Of a stretch of 64,000 nt of DNA, positions 32,377 through 44,727 are shown one piece after another. The notes under the pieces are model-generated. The model was not told the origin of the DNA, did not search any database, and saw nothing but the letters and a program-made list of their open reading frames with translations. The position numbers and the translations under genes are program-made. How positions within the stretch are numbered: position 1 is the stretch's first letter; the number at the start of each line of letters is the position of its first letter. This DNA comes from Bactericera cockerelli (lineage: Eukaryota; Arthropoda; Insecta; Hemiptera; Triozidae). The stretch spans positions 17,241,084 through 17,305,083 of the forward strand of contig CM044964.1 of the NCBI GenBank assembly GCA_024516035.1, given 5' to 3'.

Positions 32377-34442
32377 TTTCTATACATATACAATACAGTC
32401 TATAACATCGACTACGAACGATTTCCTAACATCAGAACTTAACCAAAGTATTATTTTTATAAATAAGTAACTAGATCAGATTCAAAAACATCTTGTATAA
32501 CATTGTTTCAAACATTTTCTGTCTTTTTTATCATCGAATTCTTCAAAAAACTCTCTTAATTCTTGAAATTCTCAAATTCTTTCTCTTCCTTTCTCTTTGT
32601 TCTCACTCCCACTCTCGCTTTTATTTTCTTAGTAAACCCTCAATGTCTCCGCCTTTCCTATTTAAGACTTCTGACAGGCTAGTTACCTATCTAGTTTCCA
32701 TTAGGCGCCCCACGCTGCTCTTAACACGCGTCCTGTCGCGTCCTGTCAGAACCAATAATTTCATCTGGGACCATTTTTCTTTCCCCAGAAATCACGCCGG
32801 GTAGCACTGCCGCCCCTAGAGCCCTGATTTAGTAAGCATTGTGAAGATGGGACACAGTGCTTTCTCTGTGCTTTGGAAATTGGAGTTCATGTTAAATTGA
32901 ATAAGTTTTATTTATCCTGTAGTTAACATTTACATGTACTTCTCCTAAGTTTTGAAAGACATCTAAGAGTTTTTTTAATTGGATAAAATTGAGGAAACCC
33001 AGTGATTTGATATTAAAATTACATTACAAATAGTTATCTACTTAATTGTTTCCACATATTTGATATACTAGTAAACATTTAGTGGGAGAGAAGCAATCAA
33101 TGGTTTATGAAAGAACTGCCCAGAACCTGGGTTTCCAAATCGAGTGACATGATCAAACATTATATTATTATAAATTTTTTATTTTCATTTTATTTTTTAT
33201 TTTTATTTTGCTATTTGTTTTTCTTCTTCTTTTTCTTCTAGACTAGAGAGCTGTATATATGTAGATGGCGATGTATTATGTGAAGTGTACCTTTCAATAT
33301 GATAAAGGCAAGTTCTTTCAACTTGTTTTTCTTAATGTTATGCTTCTTATAGTAGGAAGGAATACATTATACCTAGACATCGTGAATGCCAAAAAGTTAT
33401 TTTCTACACAATATGGACATGGAAGACGCACAGAACGTCCTGACACTCAAGTGTACATGGATCCGTCTTTTTGTTTTCAAAAAACTTGAAAATAAAAAGA
33501 CAATGAATTACCTAGAACTAATCAGAGTGAAGTTGTTACCATCTGGCGAGGAAGTTGTAGAAAAGTAGATTTCCAAGACATGTCCTGGAAAGTTAAATAA
33601 ATAAAGTTAGGTGCTTATTTCTCAGTTAGCACTTAGTGTTCATTAGTTTTGACACGTTGGCAAGAATAAGAAATGAAACTGTCCCACTACAACACCCTTA
33701 CTTCTATTCTGCATTCACCGCGTTATACTCTGCTTCTTATTAGAAGTAGTAAGTTTAGAAGTTGTAGAAAAGAAAGCTGTTATTTATGTGAACATTTACG
33801 TGAATTTGATTCACTTTATTGTTACACTTGTTTAAGTTTTTTACTTTATTTTTAGTAGCTAGTTGATCAATGAGAGTTTAATTTAGTTTTAATTATGAGT
33901 TATAAAAAGTTTGATTTAGTTTTAATTAATTACATAAATTTATCCATTTTTCACTGCTGGGAGCATTAAGTATTTATTTTTTTATATCATGTTATATATT
34001 AATCTTCATTTAAACAAACTAAGTTTAAGTAAGTGACAGTAACAATATTAGCTGAGAAAGGAGTATTGTTCACACATACAAACCCATTTATGTACTTCTT
34101 CTTCCTCATTCCTCTATCGTTTTCCAAACCTACTTGAAGTCGGCGTTGAATACAGTCATTGTCCTCTTGGTCTCCTCTTGTTTATGTCGAGGGCGTCTGG
34201 TGTGTCACAATTTTCCTCTAATAATTTGTCTCTTCACCAAAGCTTGGACCTGCCTCTTTTTCTCCTTCCCGCCATCTTGAATTTCTCAATGTTCTTACTC
34301 ACATAATTCTCATCTCTTCTCTCAATGTGTCCAATACTGTCCAAACCTCTCTCAATGTGTTCAACTTTCCAAGTTGATGTACATACATGGATATACAATA
34401 ATCACAAGCTATTTCGTAAGATAGTCCACTTGGATTAACTTC
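32377..34442. other. Gene-free sequence
   Basis: No supported gene over about 2 kb. Open frames at 32493-32804, 33265-33489, 33386-33568 and 33673-33855 lack recognisable domains. 'cctgtcgcgtcctgtcag' near 32730 contains a small direct duplication. Confidence 0.5.
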
Positions 34443-34640
34443 TGATATGATAAAGGCTGGGTGGAAGAGATTTCCAAAGGCAATAATCCCGCCCTTTAAT
34501 TAGGACATATATTATGTATATATATTTATTTATTATTTCTTTATTTTTTATTCTATTATATTGTATTTTAATTTGTAATTATTTGTGTTGTATATAATAT
34601 ATGTCCTATTAATAAAGTATAAATAAACAAATAAATAAAA
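34443..34640 (+). mobile_element. LINE 3'-end repeat, 'gggtggaagagatt' family, copy 2
   Basis: 'ggctgggtggaagagatttc', 'caaaggcaataatcccgcc' and 'aggacat' are followed by a T/A-rich 3' end with 'taataaagtataaataaa'. Matches 29355 and 47352. Confidence 0.7.
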
Positions 34641-34726
34641 TAAAATGATATTGTTTTTTCTTGTATTTGTATGCCATTTCTTGTTCTTCTTCTATTTCAC
34701 TTTTTCCCAAGTTTGCTTGACCGGCC

Positions 34727-34920
34727 ACGCCAACCTCCGTGGCTCAGTGGCTAAGAGCATTGGTTGCTGACACGGAGGTAGCGGGTTCGAATCCCGGCCT
34801 GAGCGGAAATTTCTGACCGAGTTTTTCCTTTTCCGGAATGGCATAGATGTAAAGATGAAGTGCCCTGAAGTAATGCGAAAGCGGTTTCCGGGCACAAGTA
34901 CCTTTTTTAAATGAAAAAAA
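34727..34920 (+). mobile_element. tRNA-like SINE, family T5
   Basis: 'ctccgtggctcagtggctaa' (A box) and 'tagcgggttcgaatcccggc' (B box) form a good tRNA-like head. The body ends in the stem-loop 34860-34895 ('gtgccctgaa' / 'ttccgggcac') and then T/A runs. That stem-loop is shared with the LINE 3' UTR at 32144. Confidence 0.8.
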
Positions 34921-36608
34921 AAACTTTCTTTGACCTTACTGTCTCTTGTGCATCCAAGCAATCCTTCCACCAACGTAAAATAGTAATCATTAAAAAAAAA
35001 CTCTTCTGGACTCAGAAAAAACTCATTGAAGACAAGGAACCAATATGAAACAATCTGTGCATTCAATATTTCTCCATCTTTCTTCTCACAAGTTGAATTT
35101 TAATGGGGTCAAATAATATCCGAAGTTCACCTCACACCAGTTTAATCAATCCCACTCTGTACAAACACGTTTTCTTCTAACCCTACCCTACAACATATTG
35201 TGTTATAACTCTGATTAGAAATTAAATTTTCCTGCTAGAAAATACATGGGGAATGGGGACAGCATTTTAATTTATTTTTCTTTGGTTAGGGAATACTGAT
35301 TGTACATTTTGTAGAGTACTTAATTTATGGAGAACCTATCGTTGGTATCCAATACAGAATAAGTGTTCAAAGGAAATAAAACTATAACTTATTCTTGTGT
35401 GTAATAATTTACAATCGGTGTTTAGTGCCAAACTTTACATATTAGGCTCGGTCCTGGGTTTTAAGCAACTATTTTATTTTTTTCCTTTTTTTTTCCTTTT
35501 TTCAAACCTAGCTTGGGATTAGCACTGTCGTTCAACCTCCACCTCATTTTTCAACAAAAACAGAAAGGATCATATTTTAACAAGAACCACTGTTCCGCAG
35601 AGAAACTCAACGGTTCCCGACACTAATAGAATTATTAACGACCGCCCTATTCGTCGCTGTTCGTTAGCTCTGTTAGCGACTCATTATTAACGAAAAAACC
35701 AGCCCCCCTCCTCCCTGGAAGACCGCTATTATCTCTTCCACCCTACCTAACCTCATTTTCGACAGCGAATCATCAGGGAGCGAGCAGCCGTCAGTACACC
35801 GCCCCAATAACGCTTTCGAGCGAAAAATTAAAGTACTTTTTATTTTTTCCGACGCTCAAAAGAAAAAAGCAGATAGGGTAATGCGGGGGTGAATAGTGTG
35901 CAGTCGCGACGAGGAAGCTGGAAAGATATTTCTGTCGGAGGACAAAGATCTGGGTGGAATATTTTCCGGTCGGATTTTTTTAATTTTGAATGGGATTGTT
36001 ACTTTTTTTCTGTGTTAGGATTTTTGTTTTGTTTGTTGTGTTTTTTTTACTTTCTATTATTTTTTGCTCTTTGGAATTTCTGTGTCTCTCTATTTGCGTT
36101 TTGTTGACAAGCGAGGAATGCAGAGGCGGAAGCTGGCAGGGACTCGGAAGAGAATGATTTCCATTTACTGGAGGATTTATTCTCATTTATTTATTGTTAT
36201 TTTTACTACTTTGCGTTTATTTTTCTGAGGTTTTTTCTTTTTCGAGTTCAATGGGAAAATCTTTTATTCTAAATTTAATAATTTCCTACTTTTTCAACCT
36301 TCTGTATAAGAATTCGAGAAAAAGACGGAATGAATGTTTACCTCAAAAGACCAAAGTCTTCAGACTGTGAAGAACAGTGGAAAGCAACATTAGAACTACG
36401 TATCATAATTATGTAGATTTGTAGATAGACCGAGACAGATAAGATTAACTTTAGTGCTAAGGATAAGGGCCCTCGCGGACTGCTTGGAACAGAAGATGCT
36501 GATTTTCACACCCATAAGGACCGTTCACACAGAACGCGACATGCAGCGATTGAAAATAAATTAAAAAGTATAGTCAATGGTAAATGGAATTCAAATTTGA
36601 GCTATTAT
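34921..36608. other. Gene-free sequence
   Basis: No supported gene. 35630-35960 is less AT-rich, but its frames are short and mixed. Confidence 0.5.
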
Positions 36609-36820
36609 TGCCTGTTCCTGTAGCTCAGTGGTAAAGGCGGCGCTCTGTGCATCCAGAGGTTCCAGAGGTTGTGGGTGCGAAACCCAACCGGGACATGACA
36701 AGTTATCCACCCATTTGGGATTTTTACCACATAATAATATGTCTTGGGCTTACTGCTAGAAAGTCTTTATCGGGCAGTATAAATAAGGCGATATTATTAT
36801 TATTATTATTATTATTATAA
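36609..36820 (+). mobile_element. tRNA-like SINE, family T1 (near full length)
   Basis: 'cctgtagctcagtggtaaag' (A box), a duplicated 'ttccagagg', and 'ttgtgggtgcgaaaccc' (weakened B box). The body 'ggacatgacaagttatccac', 'accacataataatatgtctt' and 'gggcttactgctagaaag' leads to a 3' (att)n at about 36794-36817. Confidence 0.85.
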
Positions 36821-36831
36821 CTCTGGTTGGC

Positions 36832-36868
36832 CCGACCGACCGACCCAGGCTGGGTGAGGTTAATATGG
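36832..36868 (+). mobile_element. 5S-SINE body fragment
   Basis: 'cccaggctgggtgaggttaa' is the diagnostic core of the family body; only about 35 bp are kept. It sits directly after the (att)n end of the T1 SINE. Confidence 0.65.
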
Positions 36869-37771
36869 GTGAATCTCAGTTAAATGACCTAGAATGTAGA
36901 TCTGAAAGAGAAGAAGTAACTTGGAAGAGAATGTCGTTGGCATCAGCACCGCCCTTGATTAAGTTTTGTTCTATTAATATCATTTTTTATGTATTGTCTC
37001 GTATATATTCTATGTATATAAAACTTGATCCAATATGTTTAATAAGTAACAACAAAGTGAGAAGGAGCAATACATAGGCTCCCCAATATTCGACTCCTTC
37101 ATCTGCTACACGCGCGTCACAACCTCAAGGCACTTGGCACAACGCAAGACTGAATGGGAAAATAATTGGATCTCAAATGTTTTGTCAATACCTACCGTTT
37201 TTTAATTAATTTTTCTCCCGAGAAAATTGGAGCTCTCATTTCTACATTCTCCTCTTCTCTTCCTTTGTCGTCTCGCTCGCACTCTCTCTCTCACTCTTTC
37301 TCTCTCTTTTTCTCTCATCTTCAATCTTTGCTCTGATTTCTCATGATTTGTATACTTTCGTGCCCTGAATTTTCCTTCTGCCATAAACAGGGTGTCCACA
37401 AAGTCACAGTAACCCCCGATTCTCGATAACGATAATTGATTTGACAAAATTTCAAATGCTATTTCGGTTTGATTTTTATGGTGTTGGTGCATGCTTTAAC
37501 AAGGACCGATTCGGTTTAAGAAGGGCAATATCCGTCACATGTATGTACGTCACCCTTTCATACTGTTTATGGTTTAAACCGTTCCAGAATCATCTCATAG
37601 GTGGAGGGCCAAAAGAGAGAGAGAGTGAAAGACAAAGAGGACTATGTGTAAGTTTTTTTTCTATTATCTCTATGAATCTTAGATATTATACTCTGCTAAC
37701 TTTCTTTCCTCGTAAAGAAAAAACAATACTTAGAGCAGACTTTTCGAAGAAAATTCTGTTCAATTTAATCA
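36869..37771. other. Gene-free sequence
   Basis: CT-rich patch at 37240-37320. 'cagggtgtccacaaagtcac' at 37389 resembles a MITE terminus. The 171-codon frame 37441-37956 runs into a SINE and shows no domain. Confidence 0.5.
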
Positions 37772-37985
37772 CGAGAGGCTGGCATTTTCGGCCTTACCAA
37801 GGTTGGGTGAGGTTAATGAGGGTAGCTGGACGATTCCCAGCGAATGGAGGGTACCAAATAGAATCGCTGGCGTTAGGAAGAGCATCCAGCCATAAAAAAA
37901 ACGTGCTCCACCCTACCAACCTCAACCATGAGGTTGAACAATGTCGACCCCAATAGGAACATAAGCTAATATGGGATGAAGGCAA
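37772..37985 (+). mobile_element. Chimeric SINE: 5S-SINE body with RTE-like tail
   Basis: Starts 'gaggctggcattttcggcc' and keeps the body ('gttgggtgaggttaatgagg', 'cccagcgaatggaggg'). Then, instead of the 'gaccatgcagttgaaagcg' tail, it has 'ctggcgttaggaagagcatc', 'cagccataaaa', 'aacctcaaccatgaggttg' and 'aacaatgtcgacccc'. The second such chimera is at 59398. Confidence 0.8.
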
Positions 37986-38529
37986 GGAAGATACACTGTA
38001 TTAGGAAAAGAAAGAATATTAGTAAGTACCTAATAGGGAAAAGGGGGGAGGAATAAATAGTAGAAAAAGGGATGAACAGAAATGGTTGTTACTAAAATGG
38101 GAAAAATACTGGGCTCCGGATTTAAGTAGTAAAATTTCCCTCACCACTGCGGGATAATCCCGCGCGGGAATATTGAGACCGAGGTCAATTTCCGGACGAG
38201 GGAAAAGAAGTAAATGAATAAATCCCGGTTGTGGGGCGCTTACGTTCATGCAGATTTAATGAGAGCTGCAGAATTTTTATACAGGGGGACGCCGAAGGTG
38301 AAATATTTCTACTGCTCACTCTCTTGAGGCTCAGAATAGCGAATACGAGAAACGAGCTAACGTGTACATAACGGCAGATAAGACTGGCAACCGTGATGAT
38401 GCAGTCATTACTGCTAGGGGAAACCTAGGTGCGGGGCGTCGCTTGCGACGAACATTTTATACTGCCCATATTTATTTATGGCATTGAACCGTTCTTATCT
38501 CTTGAGGTCACTTTTTCGACGCGACGGTT
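37986..38529. other. Gene-free sequence
   Basis: No supported feature. Mixed composition at 38090-38460. Confidence 0.45.
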
Positions 38530-38632
38530 AGAACCTGAATGATGACCCCCCAAATTCTAATCTTACTGGATGTTTCTTAACTTCAATGATCTGGCAAGAA
38601 CTAGTGTCATCCACGTGCCATTGACACTGGCA
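38530..38632 (-). mobile_element. 5S-SINE head, diverged
   Basis: Minus strand 'gccagtgtcaatggcacgtg' and 'gaagttaagaaacatcc' with a damaged box C. About 100 bp, no body. Confidence 0.7.
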
Positions 38633-39462
38633 ATAATATGACTTGAGAAGAATTTAATTTTTATCGCAATGTAAAAATATATTAGTTGGGGACATCTCAT
38701 CTGTTTTCCAAGGCATCCAACATACATACCTAATACATGGTAAAAAATATAAATATTTCACGTCCCTTCTAATTAATTTTACAGACATTAAACAAAAGCT
38801 ACCATACTGACCAAACACGAACTAAAACTCTATTCTTTTAACCACAAACCTGATCAAAAGGTTCCCTCTGTTAGGCCCCCTCCCTCTACTGCACTCCTGT
38901 GTCCTGCTACTGTGTACACCTCTGTTCTACACCTACAAACAGTTAAGCCTGCGAAAAGAACTTTTTCCGAACTTCCCGCCAAAACCCTTTTCTAATATTT
39001 TATCACCACAAAGGGAAATGCAAGGACGAGGAAAAAGGGAAGGTATTACCCCGAGTCACAGGAAGGGGTATTTCCCTCGTATGGCTGAAAATATAGATGT
39101 TCCGAAACCGCTAAGCTCCCTCGGAGGTAACATTTGGCAAAGGTTTATAAGGGACAGAAACAAAATTGTTCCTCGCTCTAAGTTTTTCTGTTGAACTTTT
39201 AGACGCCGAGGTACAATTTTATTTTCTTATAATTTGCATTTATTATGATCAGGTACTGTGTGTAGTTGTGTACATTTGTACAAGTACTTCTACAATTTCT
39301 ACTAGAAATATCAAGTAGGTACTATTTATGTACGTGAATAAGTATTGAGAAAATAGTTTTATTTTCCAATAATAATGCATTTAATTATGATTTATTATAA
39401 AAATTTAAATAAATTTATTGATTAATTTAATATTATTATGATAAGTAAAAAATTCATACAAT
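38633..39462. other. Gene-free sequence
   Basis: No supported feature. Confidence 0.5.
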
Positions 39463-39692
39463 GGACCAAGGAGAAAAGGTAGACCTAAAAAACGTTGGAT
39501 TAATGGAGTCACAATCAGAGAAAACTAAGAGGCATAGCAGAAGAATGGTACGAATATACCATTGTATATTCATACCATTCTATTAGAAGAATGGTATGAA
39601 TATGCACAAGATCGGCTTGAATGGAATAATTTGGTTGTTGGAGGTCTTGGGCCCACGCGGCCTGTCAGAACCCGTCGGTAAGGTAAGGTAAA
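39463..39692 (+). pseudogene. LINE 3' end relic with (GTAAG)n tail and internal hairpin
   Basis: Translation gives GPRRKGRPKKRWINGVTIRE, then after disruption YEYAQDRLEWNNLVVGGLG, typical of RTE-like C-termini. A 'gaatggtacgaatataccat' / 'tgtatattcataccattct' inverted duplication interrupts it at about 39543-39582. It ends 'cggtaaggtaaggtaa' (39676-39691), as at 17699. Confidence 0.6.
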
Positions 39693-40792
39693 TGATGAGA
39701 ACTTCTAAAGCTGTATAGGTAACATACAATTTTGATTCTTAGTTAAAAAAAATAACAATTTCTTATAGCCATTCTCTGTCCATTGACCCCGAAATATTTA
39801 AAAAATAAAAATCTTCTTAATATTATTATTATTTTGCTTCTTTTTACAGGATGAGTAGGTAGGAATTTTGATTTGATTTTAAATTAAATTACAAGCACTT
39901 AGAAATAATATTATCTAATTTGTTCAAAAGTAGAGAGAGAATTTTTCACAGGAATTTGAATGATGTAAATTAGAAAGTTCCGTGCTCAAAAAGATATTTT
40001 CATACTTTCTTTCTCTCTGACACACACTTATCTCTCCTCTATCCTCCTTCTTTCCTAATCATAATAATTTCATTTCAGATCATTTAGTCTGATTCGCGGC
40101 TCAAGAATATTATTTAAAAAAAAAATTAGAATGAAGACCTGATTGTTTTACTTTTCGTAAATGCATAGAATACTGGTAGGTTGAAATGCTGAGAAAAAAA
40201 AAGGTTGAATCTTGCAACCGTGCACCTTTCTGAATTTGAAATATAACATACCTCCTCTACCAAATTGCTTAGGGTTGATCATGTTGAAATTGTCTTGAAG
40301 CATGCTCCAGTTTACCATACAATTAGTTGCTTCAGTAAAATCAAGCCATTAGATAAGTAACGACGTGTGAACATAGCTTCTGGATTTCATTCGAATAAAA
40401 AATTGCTTCAGTATCCTCTCCTGAGCCGTCTCTTTGTGATTTCATCTTAAAATGTACAAATCGCCTTCATCCAGAATCAAATTAGGAAGCTATTGAGTAG
40501 ATTCAGTCGAGAATTCCAATTTATCTGATAGCAGCTTATATCATAAGTAAGGCCAACCATTTCAACTGTATGAGAAGCCCTTAGTTCTTCATCCTCTGTG
40601 ACCATCACTCAGAGAAGCTGACACAACGAGAATCTGAACCTTGTCAAATTACCAAGTCAAATATCAGCGACATTATTTTGATGAAAACTTCGAGTATCAT
40701 AATCATGAATTATTTGTAAATTATCCATGCTTAATTGGTTGGACTTCGAACCATCTTGACATGAATTTATATGAAAAAAGTATTAAAAAAAA
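39693..40792. other. Gene-free sequence
   Basis: No supported feature over about 1.1 kb. Confidence 0.5.
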
Positions 40793-40945
40793 GGGTTGAA
40801 CGTCGCTTTCAACTGCATGGTCATATCACGACGGGGTTTTACCCTCCATTCGCTAGTAACTTACAAACCAGCGGACGGTCAAATGAATCTCACCCGGTCA
40901 ACAATCAAAGTTCTAGCCTCGCTAAACGTTGCTTAACTTAAGTGA
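40793..40945 (-). mobile_element. 5S-SINE, internally deleted
   Basis: Plus strand 'gaacgtcgctttcaactgca', 'atcacgacggggttttaccc' and 'tccattcgc' is tail plus body. 'cctcgctaaacgttgcttaac' (split) is the 5S box-A side. The outermost head is missing. Confidence 0.8.
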
Positions 40946-41429
40946 AAATCAGATGTATATCGCTCTTAGTCTGATAGTTCTATTGGGAACTTTTCTGCGT
41001 TCTCTTAAGTCCTTTTCTATGTGGACATTGTGGACATCTGTCTTTGAATCTCTTTTGTTTCCATACGTTCTCTTATCATTTTCTATTATATTATTTTCAT
41101 ATAATCAAAATATAAGTAATACAAAAAGTAAGTACCTACCTATTACTTTCTTTTTTCTCACAATCACAAACAGTTAGTTACCGATTATATTTGTTTTTAT
41201 CGAATTGCAAACTACCTATACATTATATTCATATAATTCTTTTCTTATGTGGAATCAATGCGCAATTTCGCGTCTGTCTTCGTATCAGCGAGATGTGAAT
41301 GCGACACGCGAAGAAAATAATGGAAAATATTTCCAATAAAAATGAGAAGAGAAAAAGATTTTTTATAAACATAATTGGAGTAATTTTATTTTTTTCAGAA
41401 AAGCTGAATTTCGTATTCAAAGAATAGAG
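40946..41429. other. Gene-free AT-rich sequence
   Basis: The 82-codon frame 40929-41177 overlaps a SINE end and is not supported as coding. Confidence 0.5.
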
Positions 41430-42395
41430 ATATAAAAGAGAAAGAGGGAGAGAGGGAATGACAAAAGGGTTGTTTGACAAGAATCAATAATGGAAAAGAA
41501 AGTTCAAAATAATAGGGAGAGGATGGGAAATAGGGCAGAGAGAGGAAGAGTAGGAGAGGGAGAGTAGGAGAGGGAGGAGAGAGAGAGGAGAGTGAGGGAG
41601 AGGGAGGAGGAGAGGAGGAAGAGAGAGAGGGAGTAGGAGAGGGAGGAAGAGAGAGGAGAGTGGAGAGGGAGGAAGGAGAGAGGAGAGAGGAAGGAGAAGA
41701 GAGGGAGAGTAGGAGAGGGAGGAAGAGAGAGAGGGAGAGTAGGAGAGGGAGGAGAGAGAAGAGAGGGAGAGTAGGAGAGGGAGGAAGAGAGAGAGGGAGA
41801 GTAGGAGAGGGAGGGAAGAGAGGGAGAGTGGGAGGAGAAGGGAGAGGAGAGTAGGGAGGGAGGAAGAGAGAGAGGGAGAGTAGGAGAGGGAGGAAGAGAG
41901 AGAGGGAGAGTAGGAGAGGGAGGAAGAGAGAGAGGGAGAGTAGGAGAGGGAGGAAGAGAGAGAGGGAGAGTAGGAGAGGGAGGAAGAGAGAGAGGGAGAG
42001 TAGGAGAGGGAGGAAGAGAGAGAGGGAGAGTAGGAGAGGGAGGAAGAGAGAGAGGGAGAGTAGGAGAGGGAGGAAGAGAGAGAGGGAGAGAAGAGAGAGG
42101 GAGGAAGAGAGAGAGGGAGAGTAGGAGAGGGAGGAAGAGAGAGAGGGAGAGTAGGAGAGAGAGGGAGGAAGAGAGAGAGGGAGAGTAGGAGAGGGAGAGT
42201 AGGAGAGGGAGGAGAGAGAGAGGGAGAGTAGGAGAGGGAGGAAGAGAGAGAGGGAAGAGGAGAGGGAGAGAGGAGAGGAGAAGAGAGAGAGGGAGAGAGG
42301 AGAGAGGAAGAAGAGAGGAGGAAGAGAGAGAGGGAGAGAGAGAGGAGAAAAGAGAGAGGAGAGTGGAAGAAAAGAGGAGAGAAAGAGAGAACGAC
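41430..42395. repeat. ~960-bp pure purine tract with exact 30-bp minisatellite
   Basis: Plus strand is nearly all A and G. In 41868-42090 the 30-bp unit 'agtaggagagggaggaagag' + 'agagagggag' repeats without visible change about seven times, with variant units on both sides. The thymines are essentially the one per unit. The 348- and 310-codon antisense frames are Leu/Ser/Pro artefacts of this repeat. Confidence 0.97.
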
Positions 42396-42534
42396 TAACA
42401 GAGATAAATTGAACAATTAAGGAAGGTTTTGAGAAAATCATGAAAAAATGTCAATTTTATTAATCTCTCCATTCTCTCTCTTACTCTCTCCTATTCAAAC
42501 TCAGTATGCTAAGTATTTTTATGCGCGCCGTTAA

Positions 42535-42728
42535 TCTATGTGGTAATGCAATGTGAAATAAACGTAATGCTGTTATTGCTAGAGATCTGTTGAGACTAAA
42601 ATTATGGCACTTCTATGTAAATCTCATTTTATTGGTACTTTGTACGAGTAGATGAGTAGCTCTAAGTAGAAAATGAGAAAAAGAAAGAGAGGTGGATACA
42701 AATATTCGTAGGAAAACGTGCGAATTTA
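42535..42728 (-). repeat. Interspersed repeat, copy 1 of an inverted pair with 54222-54434
   Basis: 'gcaatgtgaaataaacgtaa', 'gatctgttgagactaaaatt', 'agatgagtagctct' and 'aggaaaacgtgcgaatttac' match the reverse complement of 54222-54434 in order. Family unknown, no coding. Confidence 0.75.
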
Positions 42729-44552
42729 CAAAACGCAAGCGACCCAAAATCAACAAATATCCCAGATCAATTTTACCTTAATCACAGGAATATTATCCCT
42801 TTCTTCAATTCGCTCTGTCTCTTTCTTATTTTCGCTACTCTCTCTATCTCTCTCCCTCTCTTTTTCTCTCTTGCCCAAACTCAGTAGGTTACCGCAGGAA
42901 ACTTCAAATTGGGAGGTTAGGGTTCGAAATCTGCTCCTGTCCAAACATTTACTAAATTTAGCAAAATGTCGGTATGGACTTTCTAGTCAAAAAAATATTG
43001 TTTAACATATAGTCATTTTATCTCTTTCTCTCTCTCTCTGTCTATTCCTTTTCGATATCTTTCTCTCTCCTCTGCTCTTCATTACACTGAATAAGTTAAG
43101 ATCATAAAAATATCACGAGATTACCTGACATACATTTTGATCAGAAAGTTAAAAGATATTTTTTTTATATACCTATATATTTTTTTTAAACAACATAAAC
43201 CTTGGTACTAAAAAAATATGTAGGTAGCAGTATTAGGAAATCACTGACGCTAAATTTTACAGAACAATATACCTATTTTTTTTTTGGCATTAACTGTATC
43301 TCGCTGATATTCAAAATAAAGATACTTACATAATATACAAAAAGTCTAATTTTGAACGAGCATTGTTATTCTGAATTTTGAAGAGCAAAAAATAATGATA
43401 CTTATTTAGCAATATGGAAAACACTGCATGGAAAAGCAGAAGAGAAACATTGAAAACAAGCAGGAATATGATTACGTCAAGGGGCAGAAGAGGAAAGATA
43501 CTGGAGTCAAGAATAATAAGATGAAATACCTTTGGCAAAAAAACTTAATCTTAATAAAAATGGACGCGGTAAGTATAAACCTTCAAGCTAAACTCTCATT
43601 TGTCTTTATTTTCGTCCATCTCTTTTCTTATTTTACTCCTTTTCTTATTTACTCTTTCTTCATACAATACAAGTATGATTCAATATTCCACCTACATTAT
43701 TTATTTTTTCTTACCCTACACTACACAATGAGGCGTTGGCGTACATGATTTTGGCCTTGGATTTGGCGCCTAGGGTCCCAAAGCGTCTCTTCTCTTCTCT
43801 ATTCTCTACAAGTCTACACCACCTGAACTTCTCTCCATCTCATCATCTCTCTTCCCAACATCTTCCTCCTATCTCCTCCTCTCATATTCTCCTCGTCCAC
43901 TCTTCCCTCCTCCTCCACTATTCCCTCCTCCACTCTTCCCTCCTCCTCTCCTCATTAGGTCTCCCTATATATCAGCATTGTCCTGAGCCCCTTGCTGAAA
44001 AGATTTCCTTGAGCGCGAGTAACAAGAATACCGGGGGAGGAAAATTGAGGAGCTATGAGGCAGAATGAGGATTGAGGACAATAGAGGACCCATCAAGCGA
44101 AAGAAAAGGAAGGAGACTTGTTCTCTCTTCATTCGCCTCATCCGTTTTCTTATCTTCCTCCTTCTTCTTCTTTTTTTCTACAATTATTCTTTGTCTTCTC
44201 ATCCATCTCTCTCTCCCCTTCCTCCACATCCTTATATTTCTCCTTCTCATCCATTTGATCATCATACATACATCCTCCTCCTCTTTCTCATCCTTCTCCT
44301 CCTCCTACTAGCATAGTATTGCATAGCCATTATCATCGTGCACGAATTTCATATCTCAAGTTGTAACAATGGTAGTACAAGCACAAGCTTTCATTACAAG
44401 AGTAGGTAATTTAATAGGTATTTTATTGTTACTTGCATTTAGTTCTACTATCTACATTTATCAATTCCTTAACAATGAGTTTAGCGTGTTTCGGAATTTT
44501 AGGATGTTGTTTTGTGTCAGTACTAATCGAGGTACATACATAATAATATATA
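42729..44552. other. Gene-free sequence with CT/CTT patches
   Basis: CT runs at about 42838-42870, 43020-43080, 43790-43960 (ctc/tcc) and 44150-44310 (ttctcc). Open frames across them are low complexity. No gene. Confidence 0.5.
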
Positions 44553-44727
44553 ATGATGAATTGCCTTATTTTATGCTGCCTACAGTATATAATACAGTAA
44601 GACACATTATTATGTGGTAAAAATCCCAACGGATAACTTGTCATGTCCCGACTGGGTTTCGAACCCACGACTCCTGGAACCTCTGGATTCACAGAGTGTC
44701 GCCTTTACAACTGAGCTAGCGGGACAG
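44553..44727 (-). mobile_element. tRNA-like SINE, family T1 (near full length)
   Basis: Minus strand 'cccgctagctcagttgtaaa' (A box), 'agtcgtgggttcgaaaccc' (B box), 'ggacatgacaagttatccg', then 'accacataataatgtgtctt' and a tail toward 44553 that parallels 36750-36800. Confidence 0.85.

Noticed and set aside
35889..36107. 72-codon plus-strand frame with hydrophobic end
   Set aside because: The hydrophobic stretch is a T-rich low-complexity run; no homologous motif.
41868..42090. CRISPR-like array
   Set aside because: Units are contiguous with no unique spacers; it is a minisatellite in a eukaryotic genome.
41395..42441. 348- and 310-codon minus-strand open frames
   Set aside because: They translate the GA minisatellite into Leu/Ser/Pro runs in several frames at once; there is no domain and no codon bias.
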